In this document: positions 1-10,094 of the stretch, in pieces
Layout of the letters: every line of letters begins with the position of its first letter
Position numbering within the stretch: the stretch's first letter is position 1
DNA from: Citrobacter freundii ATCC 8090 = MTCC 1658 = NBRC 12681
Lineage (GTDB): Bacteria > Pseudomonadota > Gammaproteobacteria > Enterobacterales > Enterobacteriaceae
Assembly (NCBI RefSeq): GCF_011064845.1
Contig: NZ_CP049015.1
Span: 4,216,001-4,280,000, forward strand
Direction: 5' to 3'
Length of the DNA: 64,000 bases
Notes under the pieces: generated by a model
What the model was told of the DNA's origin: nothing
Databases searched by the model: none
The model's input: only the letters and a program-made list of their open reading frames with translations
Made by a program: the position numbers and the translations under genes

Positions 1-1415
1 GAAAGGCAGGTAATCCCGATATTCAGCCCAACGTTACGATCCCGATAGGCGTGGGAACTGAAGTCATCGCCGGGGAAGGCAAGATCGTCACCGCAGGCGG
101 CGTGGATACACATATTCACTGGATCTGCCCACAGCAGGCGCAAGAGGCGCTGGTTTCCGGCGTGACGACGATGATCGGCGGCGGCACCGGTCCGGCCGCG
201 GGCACTCACGCCACCACCTGTACGCCGGGTCCGTGGTACATCGCACGCATGCTGCAGGCGGCGGACGCGTTGCCGGTTAACATCGGTTTACTGGGCAAAG
301 GTAACGGCTCAAATCCTGACGCCTTGCGCGAGCAAATCACTGCAGGCGCAATTGGCCTGAAAATCCATGAAGACTGGGGCGCCACACCCGCCGCTATCGA
401 CTGCGCGCTGACCGTGGCCGACGAAATGGACATCCAGGTCGCGCTGCACAGTGACACGCTCAATGAGTCCGGTTTCGTGGAAGATACGCTGGCGGCGATT
501 GGCGATCGCACCATTCATACTTTTCACACCGAAGGCGCGGGCGGCGGTCATGCGCCGGATATCATCACCGCCTGCGCACATCCGAATATCCTGCCCTCCT
601 CTACGAACCCGACGCTGCCCTATACCATCAACACCATCGACGAGCATCTCGATATGCTGATGGTTTGCCACCATCTCGATCCAGATATCGCCGAAGACGT
701 AGCCTTTGCCGAATCACGCATTCGCCGGGAAACGATCGCTGCCGAAGATGTGCTGCATGACATTGGCGCCTTTTCCCTGACCTCGTCCGATTCGCAGGCA
801 ATGGGGCGCGTGGGCGAAGTGATCCTGCGTACCTGGCAGGTGGCGCACCGCATGAAGGTTCAGCGTGGCCCGTTGGCAGAAGAAACCGGTGACAACGACA
901 ACCTGCGCGTTAAACGTTACGTCGCCAAATACACCATCAATCCGGCGCTAACCCACGGTATCGCCCATGAAGTCGGCTCCGTTGAACCTGGCAAACTGGC
1001 CGATCTGGTGTTGTGGTCACCGGCATTCTTTGGCGTAAAACCGGCGACGATCGTTAAAGGCGGGATGATCGTCTGTGCGCCGATGGGCGACATCAATGCC
1101 TCGATTCCCACCCCACAGCCGGTGCATTACCGCATGATGTTCGGCGCACTTGGCGCAGCGCGGCATCACACCCGGCTGACCTTTATTTCGCAGGCCGCTG
1201 ATGCGCAAAACATCGCGCAGCAGCTCAACCTGCAAAGCGCCATCGCCGTCGTTAAAGGCTGCAGAACAGTGAAAAAGGCCAACATGATCCACAACGACCT
1301 GCAACCCAATATCACCGTCGATGCTCAGACCTACGAGGTGCGTATTGATGGCGAACTGATTACCAGCGAACCGGCAAACGTTTTGCCGATGGCACAACGC
1401 TATTTTCTGTTTTAG
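1..1415 (+). CDS. ureC: Urease alpha (catalytic) subunit, 5' truncated by window
   Basis: Catalytic subunit of nickel urease, which hydrolyses urea to ammonia and carbamate in the cytoplasm. The open frame starts at base 3 with no start codon, so the gene begins upstream. The 470 residues present align in register with residues 98-567 of the remembered Klebsiella protein. Seen: the THIH nickel ligands (H134/H136 numbering), GLKIHEDWG around the carbamylated lysine, the MVCHH active-site flap (C319, H320) and SSDSQAMGR with the nickel-binding aspartate. It ends 8 bases before the ureE start and leads the ureE-F-G accessory genes. All visible active-site residues are intact. Missing here are about 97 N-terminal residues and the ureA/ureB genes expected upstream. 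Confidence 0.97.
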   Translation, partial: KAGNPDIQPNVTIPIGVGTEVIAGEGKIVTAGGVDTHIHWICPQQAQEALVSGVTTMIGGGTGPAAGTHATTCTPGPWYIARMLQAADALPVNIGLLGKGNGSNPDALREQITAGAIGLKIHEDWGATPAAIDCALTVADEMDIQVALHSDTLNESGFVEDTLAAIGDRTIHTFHTEGAGGGHAPDIITACAHPNILPSSTNPTLPYTINTIDEHLDMLMVCHHLDPDIAEDVAFAESRIRRETIAAEDVLHDIGAFSLTSSDSQAMGRVGEVILRTWQVAHRMKVQRGPLAEETGDNDNLRVKRYVAKYTINPALTHGIAHEVGSVEPGKLADLVLWSPAFFGVKPATIVKGGMIVCAPMGDINASIPTPQPVHYRMMFGALGAARHHTRLTFISQAADAQNIAQQLNLQSAIAVVKGCRTVKKANMIHNDLQPNITVDAQTYEVRIDGELITSEPANVLPMAQRYFLF

Positions 1416-1423
1416 GAGTGACG

Positions 1424-1882
1424 ATGATCTACCTGACCCAACGCCTTGACCACGCTCACCGCGTCACCGCAAGCGTCACGCTACCCATTGATATGCGGGT
1501 AAAAAGTCGTGCCAGAGTGGCGCTGAACGACGGTCGCGAAGCCGGGCTGATGCTACCGCGCGGTTTGCTGTTACGCGGTGGCGACCTGCTGACCACCGAC
1601 GATGGAAGCGAGGTGATCGAAGTGATCGCCGCGCCGGAGTCGGTTTCCGTGGTGCGCTGCGCCGATCCTTTCCTGCTCGCCAAAGCCTGTTATCACCTCG
1701 GCAATCGCCACGTTCCGCTACAAATTCTGCCGGATGAGCTGCGCTACCACCACGATCATGTGCTGGACGCCATGCTGCGCCAGTTCAACCTCGAGGTGAC
1801 GTTCGCCCAGTTGCCGTTTGAACCGGAAGCAGGCGCTTATGCCAGTGAATCACACGGGCATCATCACGGCCATGCGCACTGA
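1424..1882 (+). CDS. ureE: Urease accessory protein UreE, nickel metallochaperone
   Basis: UreE delivers Ni2+ to the urease apoprotein complex. The predicted protein has 152 residues. It begins MIYLTQRLD at the ATG at 1424; an in-frame GTG two codons earlier (1418) lies inside the Shine-Dalgarno AGGAG (1414-1418), so the ATG is preferred. The peptide-binding N-terminal domain is followed by the metal-binding domain ([12 protein letters not shown], then [10 protein letters not shown]). The protein ends in a short His-rich tail ([10 protein letters not shown]) typical of enterobacterial UreE, though shorter than the Klebsiella tail. The stop codon overlaps the ureF ATG by one base, which indicates translational coupling. 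Confidence 0.96.
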   Translation: MIYLTQRLDHAHRVTASVTLPIDMRVKSRARVALNDGREAGLMLPRGLLLRGGDLLTTDDGSEVIEVIAAPESVSVVRCADPFLLAKACYHLGNRHVPLQILPDELRYHHDHVLDAMLRQFNLEVTFAQLPFEPEAGAYASESHGHHHGHAH

Positions 1883-2553
1883 TGCATAACACCCAACAAC
1901 TGCGTCTGATGCAGCTCGCCAGCAGCGCACTCCCGGTGGGGTCGTTTACCTGGTCCCAGGGTCTGGAGTGGGCGGTGGAGATTGGCTGGGTGAAAAGCGT
2001 CGATGACTTCTCTGCCTGGCAAATTCAGCAGATGGAGCAGAACTTTTTTACCGTCGACCTACCGCTGCTGGCGAGACTGTATCGCGCCTGCGAGCAGGAC
2101 GATCTCGACGCCGCACGCCGCTGGAGCGCTTACCTGTTGGCCTGCCGGGAAACCCGCGAACTGCGGGATGAAGAACGCAGTCGGGGCGCGGCGTTTACGC
2201 GGCTGGTCACCGACTGGGAGGCGGATTGCTCGCGAGAGTGGCGCACTCTCTTCGCCGACAGCCAACTCTGCGGCATGGCCTGGCTGGCCGTGCAGTGGAG
2301 AATTCCCCTGACCGAACTGGCGTTAAGCCTCGGCTACAGCTGGATTGAGAGCGCTGTGATGGCTGGCGTCAAGCTGGTTCCTTTTGGACAACAGGCGGCC
2401 CAGCGTTTGATTATTGCGCTCTGCGATCGCTATGCGCAGGGTCTGGCACAGGCGCTGGCGACGCCTGACGCCAGTCTCGGCTCCGCAACGCCGTTGGCCG
2501 CTATCGCGTCTGCCCGGCATGAAACCCAATATTCCCGATTATTCCGCTCCTGA
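1882..2553 (+). CDS. ureF: Urease accessory protein UreF
   Basis: UreF is a helical protein that bridges UreD-urease and the GTPase UreG and gates nickel insertion. The predicted length of 223 residues is the family norm. Recognisable segments are [19 protein letters not shown] near the N-terminus, the [10 protein letters not shown] helix in the middle, [20 protein letters not shown] and the conserved C-terminal [15 protein letters not shown], where the family ends. The ATG at 1882 overlaps the ureE stop by one base, so translation is probably coupled. The ureG Shine-Dalgarno follows the stop directly. No defects are visible. Confidence 0.96.
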   Translation: MHNTQQLRLMQLASSALPVGSFTWSQGLEWAVEIGWVKSVDDFSAWQIQQMEQNFFTVDLPLLARLYRACEQDDLDAARRWSAYLLACRETRELRDEERSRGAAFTRLVTDWEADCSREWRTLFADSQLCGMAWLAVQWRIPLTELALSLGYSWIESAVMAGVKLVPFGQQAAQRLIIALCDRYAQGLAQALATPDASLGSATPLAAIASARHETQYSRLFRS

Positions 2554-2562
2554 GGAGAAAAA

Positions 2563-3180
2563 ATGAGTAACTACAAGCATCCCCTGCGTGTGGGCGTTGG
2601 CGGCCCGGTCGGCTCCGGCAAAACGGCGCTGCTGGAAGCGTTATGCAAAGCCATGCGCAGTAGCTATCAACTGGCGGTAGTCACCAACGATATCTACACC
2701 AAAGAAGATCAGCGCATTCTCACCGAGGCGGGCGCACTGGAGCCAGACCGGATCGTCGGTGTGGAAACCGGCGGCTGCCCGCATACCGCCATCCGCGAAG
2801 ATGCGTCGATGAATCTGGCTGCCGTAGAGGCGCTGAGCGAGAAATTCGGCAATCTGGATCTGATTTTTGTGGAAAGCGGTGGCGATAACCTGAGCGCCAC
2901 CTTCAGTCCGGAATTAGCGGATCTGACGATCTATGTGATCGACGTTGCCGAAGGCGAGAAGATCCCGCGTAAAGGCGGTCCTGGGATCACTAAATCCGAT
3001 TTTCTGGTTATCAATAAAACCGATCTGGCCCCTTACGTCGGCGCCTCGCTGGAGGTGATGGAACGCGATACCCTGCGTATGCGCGGCGAGCGTCCGTGGA
3101 CGTTCAGTAATTTAAAATCCGGAGAGGGTCTGGAAAAAATTATCGCGTTTCTGGAAGAGAAAGGAATGCTGCGGATGTAG
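2563..3180 (+). CDS. ureG: Urease accessory GTPase UreG
   Basis: UreG is the SIMIBI-class GTPase that powers nickel insertion into urease. The 205-residue product shows the P-loop GPVGSGKT near residue 14, the metal-binding CPH motif in [13 protein letters not shown], the Walker-B-like FVESGGDN and the base-recognition motif NKTD. A good ribosome site (GAGGAG) lies 7 bases before the ATG. It is the last gene of the urease operon in this window and converges on tsaD, with a stem-loop between them. No urease regulator or nickel transporter gene follows it. Confidence 0.97.
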   Translation: MSNYKHPLRVGVGGPVGSGKTALLEALCKAMRSSYQLAVVTNDIYTKEDQRILTEAGALEPDRIVGVETGGCPHTAIREDASMNLAAVEALSEKFGNLDLIFVESGGDNLSATFSPELADLTIYVIDVAEGEKIPRKGGPGITKSDFLVINKTDLAPYVGASLEVMERDTLRMRGERPWTFSNLKSGEGLEKIIAFLEEKGMLRM

Positions 3181-3184
3181 CGTC

Positions 3185-3213
3185 TTGCCCGGTAACATTG
3201 CGCCACCGGGCAA
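3185..3213. terminator. Stem-loop between convergent ureG and tsaD
   Basis: A perfect 9-bp stem TTGCCCGGT / ACCGGGCAA with an 11-base loop fills the 37-base gap between the two convergent genes. There is no long T-tract downstream on either strand, so intrinsic termination is plausible from position but not proven by sequence. Confidence 0.45.
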
Positions 3214-3217
3214 AAAA

Positions 3218-4231
3218 TCACGCCGCCGGTAATTCCGCCAGCGGCCAGCGTGGGCGCACGGTTACGCCAAGATCCGCCGTTGCGCCCGCTTTAAAACGCA
3301 CCATGCCCGCGTAGGCGATCATCGCCCCGTTGTCGGTACAAAATTCCGGACGCGCGTAAAATACTTCGCCACGACGTTTTTGCATCATCTCGGCCAGTTT
3401 TGCGCGCAGCGTACGGTTCGCGCTCACCCCCCCCGCCATCACCAGACGTTTAAAACCGGTTTGATCCAACGCGCGTTTGCACTTGATCATCAGCGTATCA
3501 ACTACCGCATCTTCAAAGGCACGGGCGATATCTGCGCGCGTCTGATCGTCATTTTCGTTATTACGAATGGTATTCGCGGCAAAGGTTTTCAGCCCGGAGA
3601 AGCTGAAATCCAGCCCCGGACGATCGGTCATCGGGCGCGGGAAGACAAAGCGTTTTTCAACGCCTTGCGAGGCCAGCTTTGACAGCATTGGACCGCCAGG
3701 ATAATCCAGTCCCAGCAGCTTGGCGGTTTTGTCGAACGCTTCGCCAGCAGCATCATCAATCGATTCGCCGAGTAATTCATACTGACCGATACCGGTGACG
3801 CTAATCAGCTGCGTGTGACCGCCAGAAACCAGCAGCGCGACGAACGGAAAAGCAGGCGGATTATCTTCCAGCATCGGCGCCAGCAGATGACCCTCCATGT
3901 GGTGCACAGGAATTGCTGGTACGCCCCAGGCGAACGCCAGCGAACGTCCTACGGTTGCGCCAACCAGCAGCGCGCCAACCAAACCAGGACCTGCGGTATA
4001 CGCCACCGCATCAATCTCTTTTGCCGTCAGTCCCGCCTCTTTCAGCGCGGCCTGGATCAGCGGTACGGTTTTACGTACGTGATCGCGCGAGGCCAGTTCT
4101 GGCACTACGCCGCCGTAGTCAGCGTGTAATTTCACCTGACTATACAATTGGTTGGCTAAAAGACCTTTTTCATCGTCGTAAATGGCGATGCCGGTTTCAT
4201 CGCAGGATGTTTCAATACCCAGTACACGCAT
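3218..4231 (-). CDS. tsaD: tRNA N6-threonylcarbamoyladenosine transferase TsaD
   Basis: TsaD (formerly YgjD/Gcp) transfers the threonylcarbamoyl group to A37 of ANN-decoding tRNAs together with TsaB and TsaE. It is essential in E. coli. The 337-residue product begins [14 protein letters not shown] and carries the HMEGH metal-binding motif, the phosphate-binding VSGGHTQL segment and the [14 protein letters not shown]-terminal motif. Length and sequence are as in E. coli. It is divergent from rpsU, the conserved enterobacterial arrangement. In E. coli the tartrate dehydratase genes lie downstream of tsaD; here the urease operon does. Confidence 0.98.
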   Translation of the reverse strand: MRVLGIETSCDETGIAIYDDEKGLLANQLYSQVKLHADYGGVVPELASRDHVRKTVPLIQAALKEAGLTAKEIDAVAYTAGPGLVGALLVGATVGRSLAFAWGVPAIPVHHMEGHLLAPMLEDNPPAFPFVALLVSGGHTQLISVTGIGQYELLGESIDDAAGEAFDKTAKLLGLDYPGGPMLSKLASQGVEKRFVFPRPMTDRPGLDFSFSGLKTFAANTIRNNENDDQTRADIARAFEDAVVDTLMIKCKRALDQTGFKRLVMAGGVSANRTLRAKLAEMMQKRRGEVFYARPEFCTDNGAMIAYAGMVRFKAGATADLGVTVRPRWPLAELPAA

Positions 4232-4289
4232 GACTTGTTTTACCTCGCTCTATTACCGCGCAGTGTAGGACCAATGCGGGTTGATGTAA

Positions 4290-4400
4290 AACTTTGTTCG
4301 CCCCAGGAGTTCCGCTCGTGTATACTCCTTGTCCTTATAAAAGTCCCTTTCAAAATCGCGTCGGTGCTTTACAAAGCAGCAGCAATTGCAGTAAAATTCC
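4290..4400 (+). promoter_or_regulatory. Macromolecular synthesis operon promoters
   Basis: Two sigma-70 candidates precede rpsU. One has a TATACT -10 box at 4321-4326 with only a weak -35. The other is TTTACA (4368-4373), an 18-base spacer and TAAAAT (4392-4397). E. coli has tandem promoters at this position; matching these to P1 and P2 is inference. The long leader before rpsU also contains a short inverted repeat near 4420-4435. Confidence 0.6.
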
Positions 4401-4428
4401 GCACCATTTTGAAATAAGCTGGCGTTGA

Positions 4429-4683
<255 letters not shown>

Positions 4684-4728
4684 TCTATTGAGAGCCAAAG
4701 CTCTCAATTCAGACTGAGTTGTAGTTGT

Positions 4729-4770
4729 AAGGCCGTGCTTCCGGAAGGAATGCGCGGCTTATTTTCGTTT
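4729..4770 (+). terminator. Internal terminator between rpsU and dnaG
   Basis: A GC-rich stem (GCCGTGC / GCGCGGC, one non-Watson-Crick pair) is followed by the T-rich ATTTTCGTTT. It sits where E. coli has the partial terminator T1 that lowers dnaG and rpoD expression relative to rpsU. A second inverted repeat, ATTGAGAG / CTCTCAAT, starts immediately after the rpsU stop (from about 4686). Confidence 0.8.
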
Positions 4771-4896
4771 ATACACGTCATCATTCAAGCTGCCTCAGTG
4801 TTGGCTGCAGTCGCTCACCCCAGACACGTACTGCTGTACGCTCCTGAGGATTCGCTTCCTTGCCGCCTTGATGCATCCTGAATGATTTTGTGTATA
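4770..4896. repeat. ERIC (IRU) intergenic repeat, 127 bp
   Basis: The element is a 127-bp imperfect palindrome bounded by TATACAC (4770-4776) and GTGTATA (4890-4896). Its centre carries the ERIC core: CGCTCACCCCAG, a short loop, then GCTCCTGAGGATTCGC. These correspond to the two halves recognised by the standard ERIC2 and ERIC1R primer sequences. It occupies almost the whole gap between the rpsU terminator and dnaG, so it is transcribed as part of the operon leader of dnaG. Confidence 0.9.
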
Positions 4897-4920
4897 TGAG
4901 TCATCAAAAAACAGGGGCTT

Positions 4921-6666
4921 ATGGCTGGACGAATTCCTCGCGTTTTTATCAATGACCTGCTGGCAAGAACCGACATCGTCGATCTCATCGACGCGCGGGT
5001 AAAGCTGAAAAAGCAGGGCAAAAATTATCACGCGTGCTGTCCGTTCCATAACGAAAAAACCCCCTCTTTCACCGTAAACGGTGAAAAACAGTTTTATCAC
5101 TGCTTTGGGTGTGGCGCGCATGGCAACGCCGTCGACTTTCTCATGAACTACGACAAGCTCGAGTTTGTGGAAACCGTCGAAGAACTGGCCGCAATGCACA
5201 ACCTTGAAGTGCCCTATGAAGCAGGCAGTGGCCCCAGTCAGATAGAGCGCCATCAACGGCAAAGCCTTTATCAATTGATGGATGGCCTGAACACTTTTTA
5301 TCAACAGTCTTTGATGCAACCCGCCGCTACCCCTGCGCGCCAGTACCTGGAAAAGCGAGGATTAAGTAGCGACGTTATCACCCGTTTTGCTATTGGTTTT
5401 GCGCCCCCCGGCTGGGACAACGTCCTGAAACGGTTTGGCGGCAATGCTGAAAATCGCAAATCGCTGGTTGATGCGGGGATGTTGGTCACCAACGATCAGG
5501 GACGCAGTTACGATCGCTTCCGCGAACGGGTGATGTTCCCCATCCGCGACAAACGTGGTCGGGTCATTGGTTTTGGTGGACGCGTGCTGGGCGATGCCCT
5601 GCCGAAGTATCTGAACTCCCCGGAAACCGATATTTTCCATAAAGGTCGCCAGCTGTATGGTCTTTATGAAGCCCAGCAGGATAACGCCGATCCACAGCGC
5701 CTGTTAGTGGTAGAAGGCTATATGGATGTGGTGGCGCTGGCGCAATACGGCATTAACTACGCCGTGGCATCCCTTGGGACGTCAACCACCGCCGATCACA
5801 TCCAACTGTTGTTCCGCGCGACGAACAACGTAATTTGCTGTTACGACGGCGACCGTGCCGGACGCGACGCAGCATGGCGCGCGCTGGAAACCGCACTGCC
5901 CTATATGACAGACGGACGCCAGCTACGCTTTATGTTTTTACCTGACGGCGAAGATCCCGATACGCTGGTGCGCAAAGAAGGGAAAGAGGCCTTTGAAGCG
6001 CGGATGGAGCAGGCGCTGCCGCTCTCTGCGTTTTTATTTAACAGCCTGTTGCCGCAGGTGGATTTGAGTACCCCAGACGGACGCGCACAGCTCAGCACGC
6101 TGGCATTACCGCTGATTACTCAGGTACCAGGCGAAACGTTGCGCATTTACCTGCGACAGGAGTTGGGAAACAAGCTCGGCATTCTGGATGACAGCCAGCT
6201 TGAACGTTTAATGCCAAAACTGGCAGAAAATGGGGCTTCCCGCCCTGTTCCACAGCTAAAACGTACGACCATGCGTATACTTATAGGGTTGCTGGTGCAG
6301 AACCCGGAGCTCGCCCCGCTGGTTCCACCGTTAGGCGCACTGGATAGCAATAAGCTGCCTGGACTTGGCTTATTCAGAGAACTGGTCAACACTTGTCTGG
6401 CTCAGCCAGGTCTGACCACCGGGCAACTTTTAGAACACTATCGTGGCACAAATGATGCTGCGACCCTTGAAAAACTGTCGATGTGGGACGATATAGCAGA
6501 TAAAGATATCGCAGAAAAAACCTTCACCGACTCACTCAACCATATGTTTGATTCGATGCTTGAACTGCGCCAGGAAGAGTTGATAGCTCGTGAGCGCACA
6601 CACGGTTTAAGCAGCGAAGAACGCCGGGAACTCTGGACGCTGAACCAGGAACTGGCCAAGAAATAA
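4921..6666 (+). CDS. dnaG: DNA primase
   Basis: DnaG makes RNA primers at the replication fork and binds DnaB helicase. The 581-residue protein matches the E. coli length. It has the N-terminal CHC2 zinc-binding domain (CCPFHNEKTPSF, then HCFGCGAHG, about residues 40-65). The central TOPRIM catalytic core follows (VVEGYMDV near residue 265, then CYDGDRAGRDAAWRAL). The C-terminal part is the helicase-binding domain. The ATG at 4921 lies 24 bases after the ERIC element, with AGGGGCTT just upstream. A heat-shock-type promoter for rpoD lies inside its 3' end. Confidence 0.98.
   Translation: MAGRIPRVFINDLLARTDIVDLIDARVKLKKQGKNYHACCPFHNEKTPSFTVNGEKQFYHCFGCGAHGNAVDFLMNYDKLEFVETVEELAAMHNLEVPYEAGSGPSQIERHQRQSLYQLMDGLNTFYQQSLMQPAATPARQYLEKRGLSSDVITRFAIGFAPPGWDNVLKRFGGNAENRKSLVDAGMLVTNDQGRSYDRFRERVMFPIRDKRGRVIGFGGRVLGDALPKYLNSPETDIFHKGRQLYGLYEAQQDNADPQRLLVVEGYMDVVALAQYGINYAVASLGTSTTADHIQLLFRATNNVICCYDGDRAGRDAAWRALETALPYMTDGRQLRFMFLPDGEDPDTLVRKEGKEAFEARMEQALPLSAFLFNSLLPQVDLSTPDGRAQLSTLALPLITQVPGETLRIYLRQELGNKLGILDDSQLERLMPKLAENGASRPVPQLKRTTMRILIGLLVQNPELAPLVPPLGALDSNKLPGLGLFRELVNTCLAQPGLTTGQLLEHYRGTNDAATLEKLSMWDDIADKDIAEKTFTDSLNHMFDSMLELRQEELIARERTHGLSSEERRELWTLNQELAKK
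6464..6495 (+). promoter_or_regulatory. Sigma-32 promoter for rpoD inside dnaG
   Basis: CCCTTGAAA (6464-6472) is a perfect sigma-32 -35 element, followed at suitable spacing by GGACGATATA. E. coli has a heat-shock promoter for rpoD (Phs) at this place within dnaG, and the sequence here fits it. Confidence 0.65.
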
Positions 6667-7025
6667 GAGAAAGACAAAACAAAGACAAAATCATTCGCGT
6701 TGTATCAAGGCAGCAAGTGAACGAACGCCTGGGAGTGTACATAAGTACATGACCAGGATGACAAATCCGCCGGGAGCGGATTTGAACGCTGCTTGCGGCG
6801 GCCCCGTAAGGGGCGAGGCTCAGGATGAGCCGAGTAACGAACGCAGCTAACGCAGAGACAACGTGAAAGATGAAGTATTTAACGGCTTAACTGCCGAATA
6901 TCGATCGGGAAGCCCCCGACAGCCGCACGGAGAGGCAGCGGCAAAATATAAGTATGCCCTCGTTTTGCCGTTGGCGGTTTTACCGCCCAACACCAATCAA
7001 ACGAATTAAGTGTGGATACCGTCTT
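6667..7025. repeat. Hairpin-rich repeat element between dnaG and rpoD
   Basis: This 359-bp gap holds no gene. From about 6705 to 6870 it contains a run of stem-loops. These are a GTACATAAGTAC palindrome near 6737, AAATCCGC / GCGGATTT (about 6763-6783), GCCCC / GGGGC (about 6800-6815) and GGCTCA / TGAGCC (about 6818-6832). The outer sequence resembles ERIC half-cores. The AAATCCGC hairpin recalls the one downstream of the first terminator of E. coli rrnB. I read it as an ERIC-type repeat carrying a hairpin-rich insertion. The rpoD leader follows it. Confidence 0.6.
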
Positions 7026-8873
7026 ATGGAGCAAAACCCGCAGTCACAGCTGAAGCTTCTTGTCCAACGTGGTAAGGAGCAAGGCTATCTGACCTATGCC
7101 GAGGTCAATGACCATCTGCCGGAAGATATCGTCGATTCAGATCAAATCGAAGACATCATCCAAATGATCAATGACATGGGTATTCAGGTGATGGAAGAAG
7201 CACCTGATGCCGATGATCTGCTGCTTGCTGAAACCTCCAACAGCACCGATGAAGACGCGGAAGAAGCGGCTGCCCAGGTTCTGTCCAGCGTTGAGTCCGA
7301 AATCGGTCGTACAACTGACCCGGTCCGCATGTACATGCGTGAAATGGGTACCGTTGAACTGTTAACCCGCGAAGGCGAAATCGACATCGCTAAACGCATC
7401 GAAGACGGGATTAACCAGGTTCAATGCTCCGTTGCCGAATACCCGGAAGCTATCACCTACCTGCTTGAGCAGTACGATCGTGTAGAAGCTGAAGAAGCAC
7501 GTCTTTCCGATCTGATCACTGGCTTTGTCGATCCAAACGCGGAAGAAGACATGGCGCCCACGGCGACCCACGTCGGTTCTGAACTCTCTCAGGAAGAGAT
7601 GGATGACGATGAAGACGAAGATGAAGAAGATGGCGACGACGACAGCAGCGATGACGACAACAGCATCGACCCTGAGTTAGCGCGTGAAAAATTCGGTGAA
7701 CTGCGTACTCAGTACGAAATCACTCGCGACACCATCAAAGCGAAAGGCCGCAGCCATGCTGCCGCGCAGGAAGAAATTCAGAAGCTGTCCGAAGTGTTCA
7801 AACAGTTCCGCCTGGTGCCGAAGCAGTTCGACTACCTGGTAAACAGCATGCGCGTCATGATGGACCGCGTGCGTACTCAGGAACGTCTGATCATGAAGCT
7901 CTGCGTTGAGCAGTGCAAAATGCCGAAGAAAAACTTCATCACCCTGTTCACTGGCAACGAAACCAGCGAAACCTGGTTCAACGCGGCAATCGCGATGAAC
8001 AAACCGTGGTCTGAAAAACTGCACGATGTGGCAGATGACGTTCACCGCGGCCTGCAGAAACTGCAGCAGATTGAAGAAGAAACCGGCCTGACCATCGAGC
8101 AGGTTAAAGATATCAACCGTCGCATGTCCATCGGTGAAGCGAAAGCCCGCCGTGCGAAAAAAGAGATGGTTGAAGCGAACTTACGTCTGGTTATCTCTAT
8201 CGCTAAAAAATACACCAACCGTGGCCTGCAGTTCCTGGATCTGATTCAGGAAGGTAACATCGGTCTGATGAAAGCGGTTGATAAGTTTGAATACCGTCGT
8301 GGTTACAAGTTCTCCACCTATGCAACCTGGTGGATCCGTCAGGCGATCACCCGTTCGATCGCGGATCAGGCGCGTACCATCCGTATCCCGGTACATATGA
8401 TTGAGACCATTAACAAGCTCAACCGTATCTCCCGTCAGATGCTGCAAGAGATGGGCCGCGAGCCTACGCCGGAAGAACTGGCTGAACGCATGCTGATGCC
8501 GGAAGACAAGATCCGTAAAGTGCTGAAGATCGCTAAAGAGCCTATCTCCATGGAAACGCCGATCGGCGACGATGAAGATTCGCATCTGGGTGATTTCATC
8601 GAGGATACCACCCTCGAGCTGCCGCTGGACTCTGCGACTACCGAGAGCCTGCGTGCCGCAACGCACGACGTTCTGGCTGGCCTGACCGCCCGTGAAGCGA
8701 AAGTTCTGCGTATGCGTTTCGGTATCGATATGAACACCGACCACACGCTGGAAGAAGTCGGTAAACAGTTCGACGTTACCCGCGAACGTATCCGTCAGAT
8801 CGAAGCGAAAGCGCTGCGTAAACTGCGCCACCCGAGCCGCTCTGAAGTACTGCGTAGCTTCCTCGACGATTAA
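7026..8873 (+). CDS. rpoD: RNA polymerase primary sigma factor sigma-70
   Basis: Primary sigma factor directing RNA polymerase to housekeeping promoters. The chosen start is the ATG at 7026 ([12 protein letters not shown]), which gives 615 residues against 613 in E. coli. The frame is open further upstream but that part runs into the intergenic repeat and is not conserved. Regions 1.1, 1.2 and the acidic non-conserved insert ([17 protein letters not shown]) are present. So are region 2 ([21 protein letters not shown] and [14 protein letters not shown]), region 3 and region 4 ([20 protein letters not shown]). It is followed by a strong terminator. Confidence 0.98.
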   Translation: MEQNPQSQLKLLVQRGKEQGYLTYAEVNDHLPEDIVDSDQIEDIIQMINDMGIQVMEEAPDADDLLLAETSNSTDEDAEEAAAQVLSSVESEIGRTTDPVRMYMREMGTVELLTREGEIDIAKRIEDGINQVQCSVAEYPEAITYLLEQYDRVEAEEARLSDLITGFVDPNAEEDMAPTATHVGSELSQEEMDDDEDEDEEDGDDDSSDDDNSIDPELAREKFGELRTQYEITRDTIKAKGRSHAAAQEEIQKLSEVFKQFRLVPKQFDYLVNSMRVMMDRVRTQERLIMKLCVEQCKMPKKNFITLFTGNETSETWFNAAIAMNKPWSEKLHDVADDVHRGLQKLQQIEEETGLTIEQVKDINRRMSIGEAKARRAKKEMVEANLRLVISIAKKYTNRGLQFLDLIQEGNIGLMKAVDKFEYRRGYKFSTYATWWIRQAITRSIADQARTIRIPVHMIETINKLNRISRQMLQEMGREPTPEELAERMLMPEDKIRKVLKIAKEPISMETPIGDDEDSHLGDFIEDTTLELPLDSATTESLRAATHDVLAGLTAREAKVLRMRFGIDMNTDHTLEEVGKQFDVTRERIRQIEAKALRKLRHPSRSEVLRSFLDD

Positions 8874-8890
8874 TCCTTTCTGTTATTAAG

Positions 8891-8918
8891 AAGCTCCCTC
8901 CGGGGAGCTTTTTTTTTT
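8891..8918 (+). terminator. rpoD terminator
   Basis: The stem AAGCTCCC / GGGGAGCTT is followed by an uninterrupted run of about ten T, a canonical intrinsic terminator 17 bases after the rpoD stop. Confidence 0.95.
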
Positions 8919-8975
8919 GGGATTTTCCGCAGTGTACAAAAATTGGTAGGGGGCATTGCTTATACATGCAATTGT

Positions 8976-9003
8976 AAATGATATTTATTTTCATTATCAT
9001 TTT
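8976..9003 (+). promoter_or_regulatory. Fur box upstream of the YncE-like/TonB receptor pair
   Basis: The 19 bases at 8980-8998 match the Fur consensus GATAATGATAATCATTATC at 15 positions and lie 36 bases before the first gene. They predict iron-repressed expression of both following genes. Confidence 0.8.
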
Positions 9004-9034
9004 CTTTTCGTAAACAACTGTAAAGAAAAATGAC

Positions 9035-10084
9035 ATGAATTTAAAAACATTGAAAAATCAGTCCCTCTGCGCGCTTGCGATTTCACTGGCACTTTATACC
9101 GGTTCAGCCCTGGCAAAAGACTTTACTGAGGATCAGTTCGCCTCTCAGACGCTTGGTCATGGCGTTTACGAACTGGCTTATGACGCCGGACAACAGGCTA
9201 TCTATGCAGCCTCTGCCCCCTCTTTCGACAAAGATAAAACCGCCGGTGAAGTGTTCCTGTTTTCAACTGAATCATTAAAAGTCGATGAGCGGATCGCCAC
9301 CGAACGCCGTCCTTTTGCGGTCTCACTGGATGAACCTAACCACATTCTCTGGCTAGGTAATGCGCTGGATGGCTCACTGACCCTGCTGGATACCCGCACC
9401 CATAAAGAAGTGAAAATGCTTCAGCTTGCAGACGAAGAAAATAAAGCCCACGTTCGTGAAGTGGTGCTCGACAAGAAGCACCACCGTCTGTATGTCTCCG
9501 GTATTGGCAGTGAAAATAAAGGTGTGCTGTGGGTTGTCGACACGCATAACCAGAAACTATTACACGCCCTCAAAGGGATGGATCCGGTCGGTTTCGCCGT
9601 TGATGAAGCTGGCGATAAAGTTTACGCCGTCACTGGCAAAGGCGAACTGGTTACCCTGGATGGCAAAACGTCGCAGGTTCTGTCGCGTGTGAAGGTTGAC
9701 CCCTCCGAGCCGAAGCATTACTTCCTGAACATCGCATTAAACACGGCCAAAGGCGTCGGATTTATCGCCGATACCAACACCGCCGACGTGCTGGTAGTCC
9801 AACTGGACAGCGGTAAAATTGTTCACCGCGTTCCCACGCCAAACTCTATCGCTGCGGTCTATAACCCTGCCCGCAACGAAGTGTATGTTACCCATCGCAA
9901 TGCCCGTCAGATTAGCGTTATCGATGCCAACACTTACAGCCTGAAGCACACCATCAAAACGGCAGCAATGCCAAACAGCATGGTGCTTTCTCCTGACAGC
10001 AAAACGCTCTTCGTTAGCGTGAAGCAGGATGAAAAAGCCAACAAGGCTGACTATGTACTCAAGCTCGATTTAACCCAGTTCTGA
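9035..10084 (+). CDS. Secreted YncE-like beta-propeller protein
   Basis: The 349-residue product has a Sec signal peptide (MNLKTLKNQSLCALAISLAL, cleavage near ALA-KD at residues 26-28). The rest is a repetitive seven-bladed-propeller sequence (blade cores such as ILWLGNALDGSLTLLDTRT and NEVYVTHRNARQISVIDANT). It is clearly related to E. coli YncE, a periplasmic propeller that accompanies the TonB receptor YncD under Fur control. Here a TonB-dependent receptor gene follows 10 bases later, and a Fur box lies upstream. A role in periplasmic handling of an iron chelate is an inference from context; the ligand is unknown. Confidence 0.85.
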   Translation: MNLKTLKNQSLCALAISLALYTGSALAKDFTEDQFASQTLGHGVYELAYDAGQQAIYAASAPSFDKDKTAGEVFLFSTESLKVDERIATERRPFAVSLDEPNHILWLGNALDGSLTLLDTRTHKEVKMLQLADEENKAHVREVVLDKKHHRLYVSGIGSENKGVLWVVDTHNQKLLHALKGMDPVGFAVDEAGDKVYAVTGKGELVTLDGKTSQVLSRVKVDPSEPKHYFLNIALNTAKGVGFIADTNTADVLVVQLDSGKIVHRVPTPNSIAAVYNPARNEVYVTHRNARQISVIDANTYSLKHTIKTAAMPNSMVLSPDSKTLFVSVKQDEKANKADYVLKLDLTQF

Positions 10085-10094
10085 GGAATGCGTT

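Noticed and set aside
3185..3213. Classical rho-independent terminator after ureG
   Set aside because: The stem is perfect but no T-tract follows on either strand, so it is kept only as a stem-loop with moderate confidence.
6954..7025. N-terminal extension of RpoD by 24 codons
   Set aside because: The extension runs through leader sequence after the repeat; conserved sigma-70 begins MEQNPQSQ at 7026.
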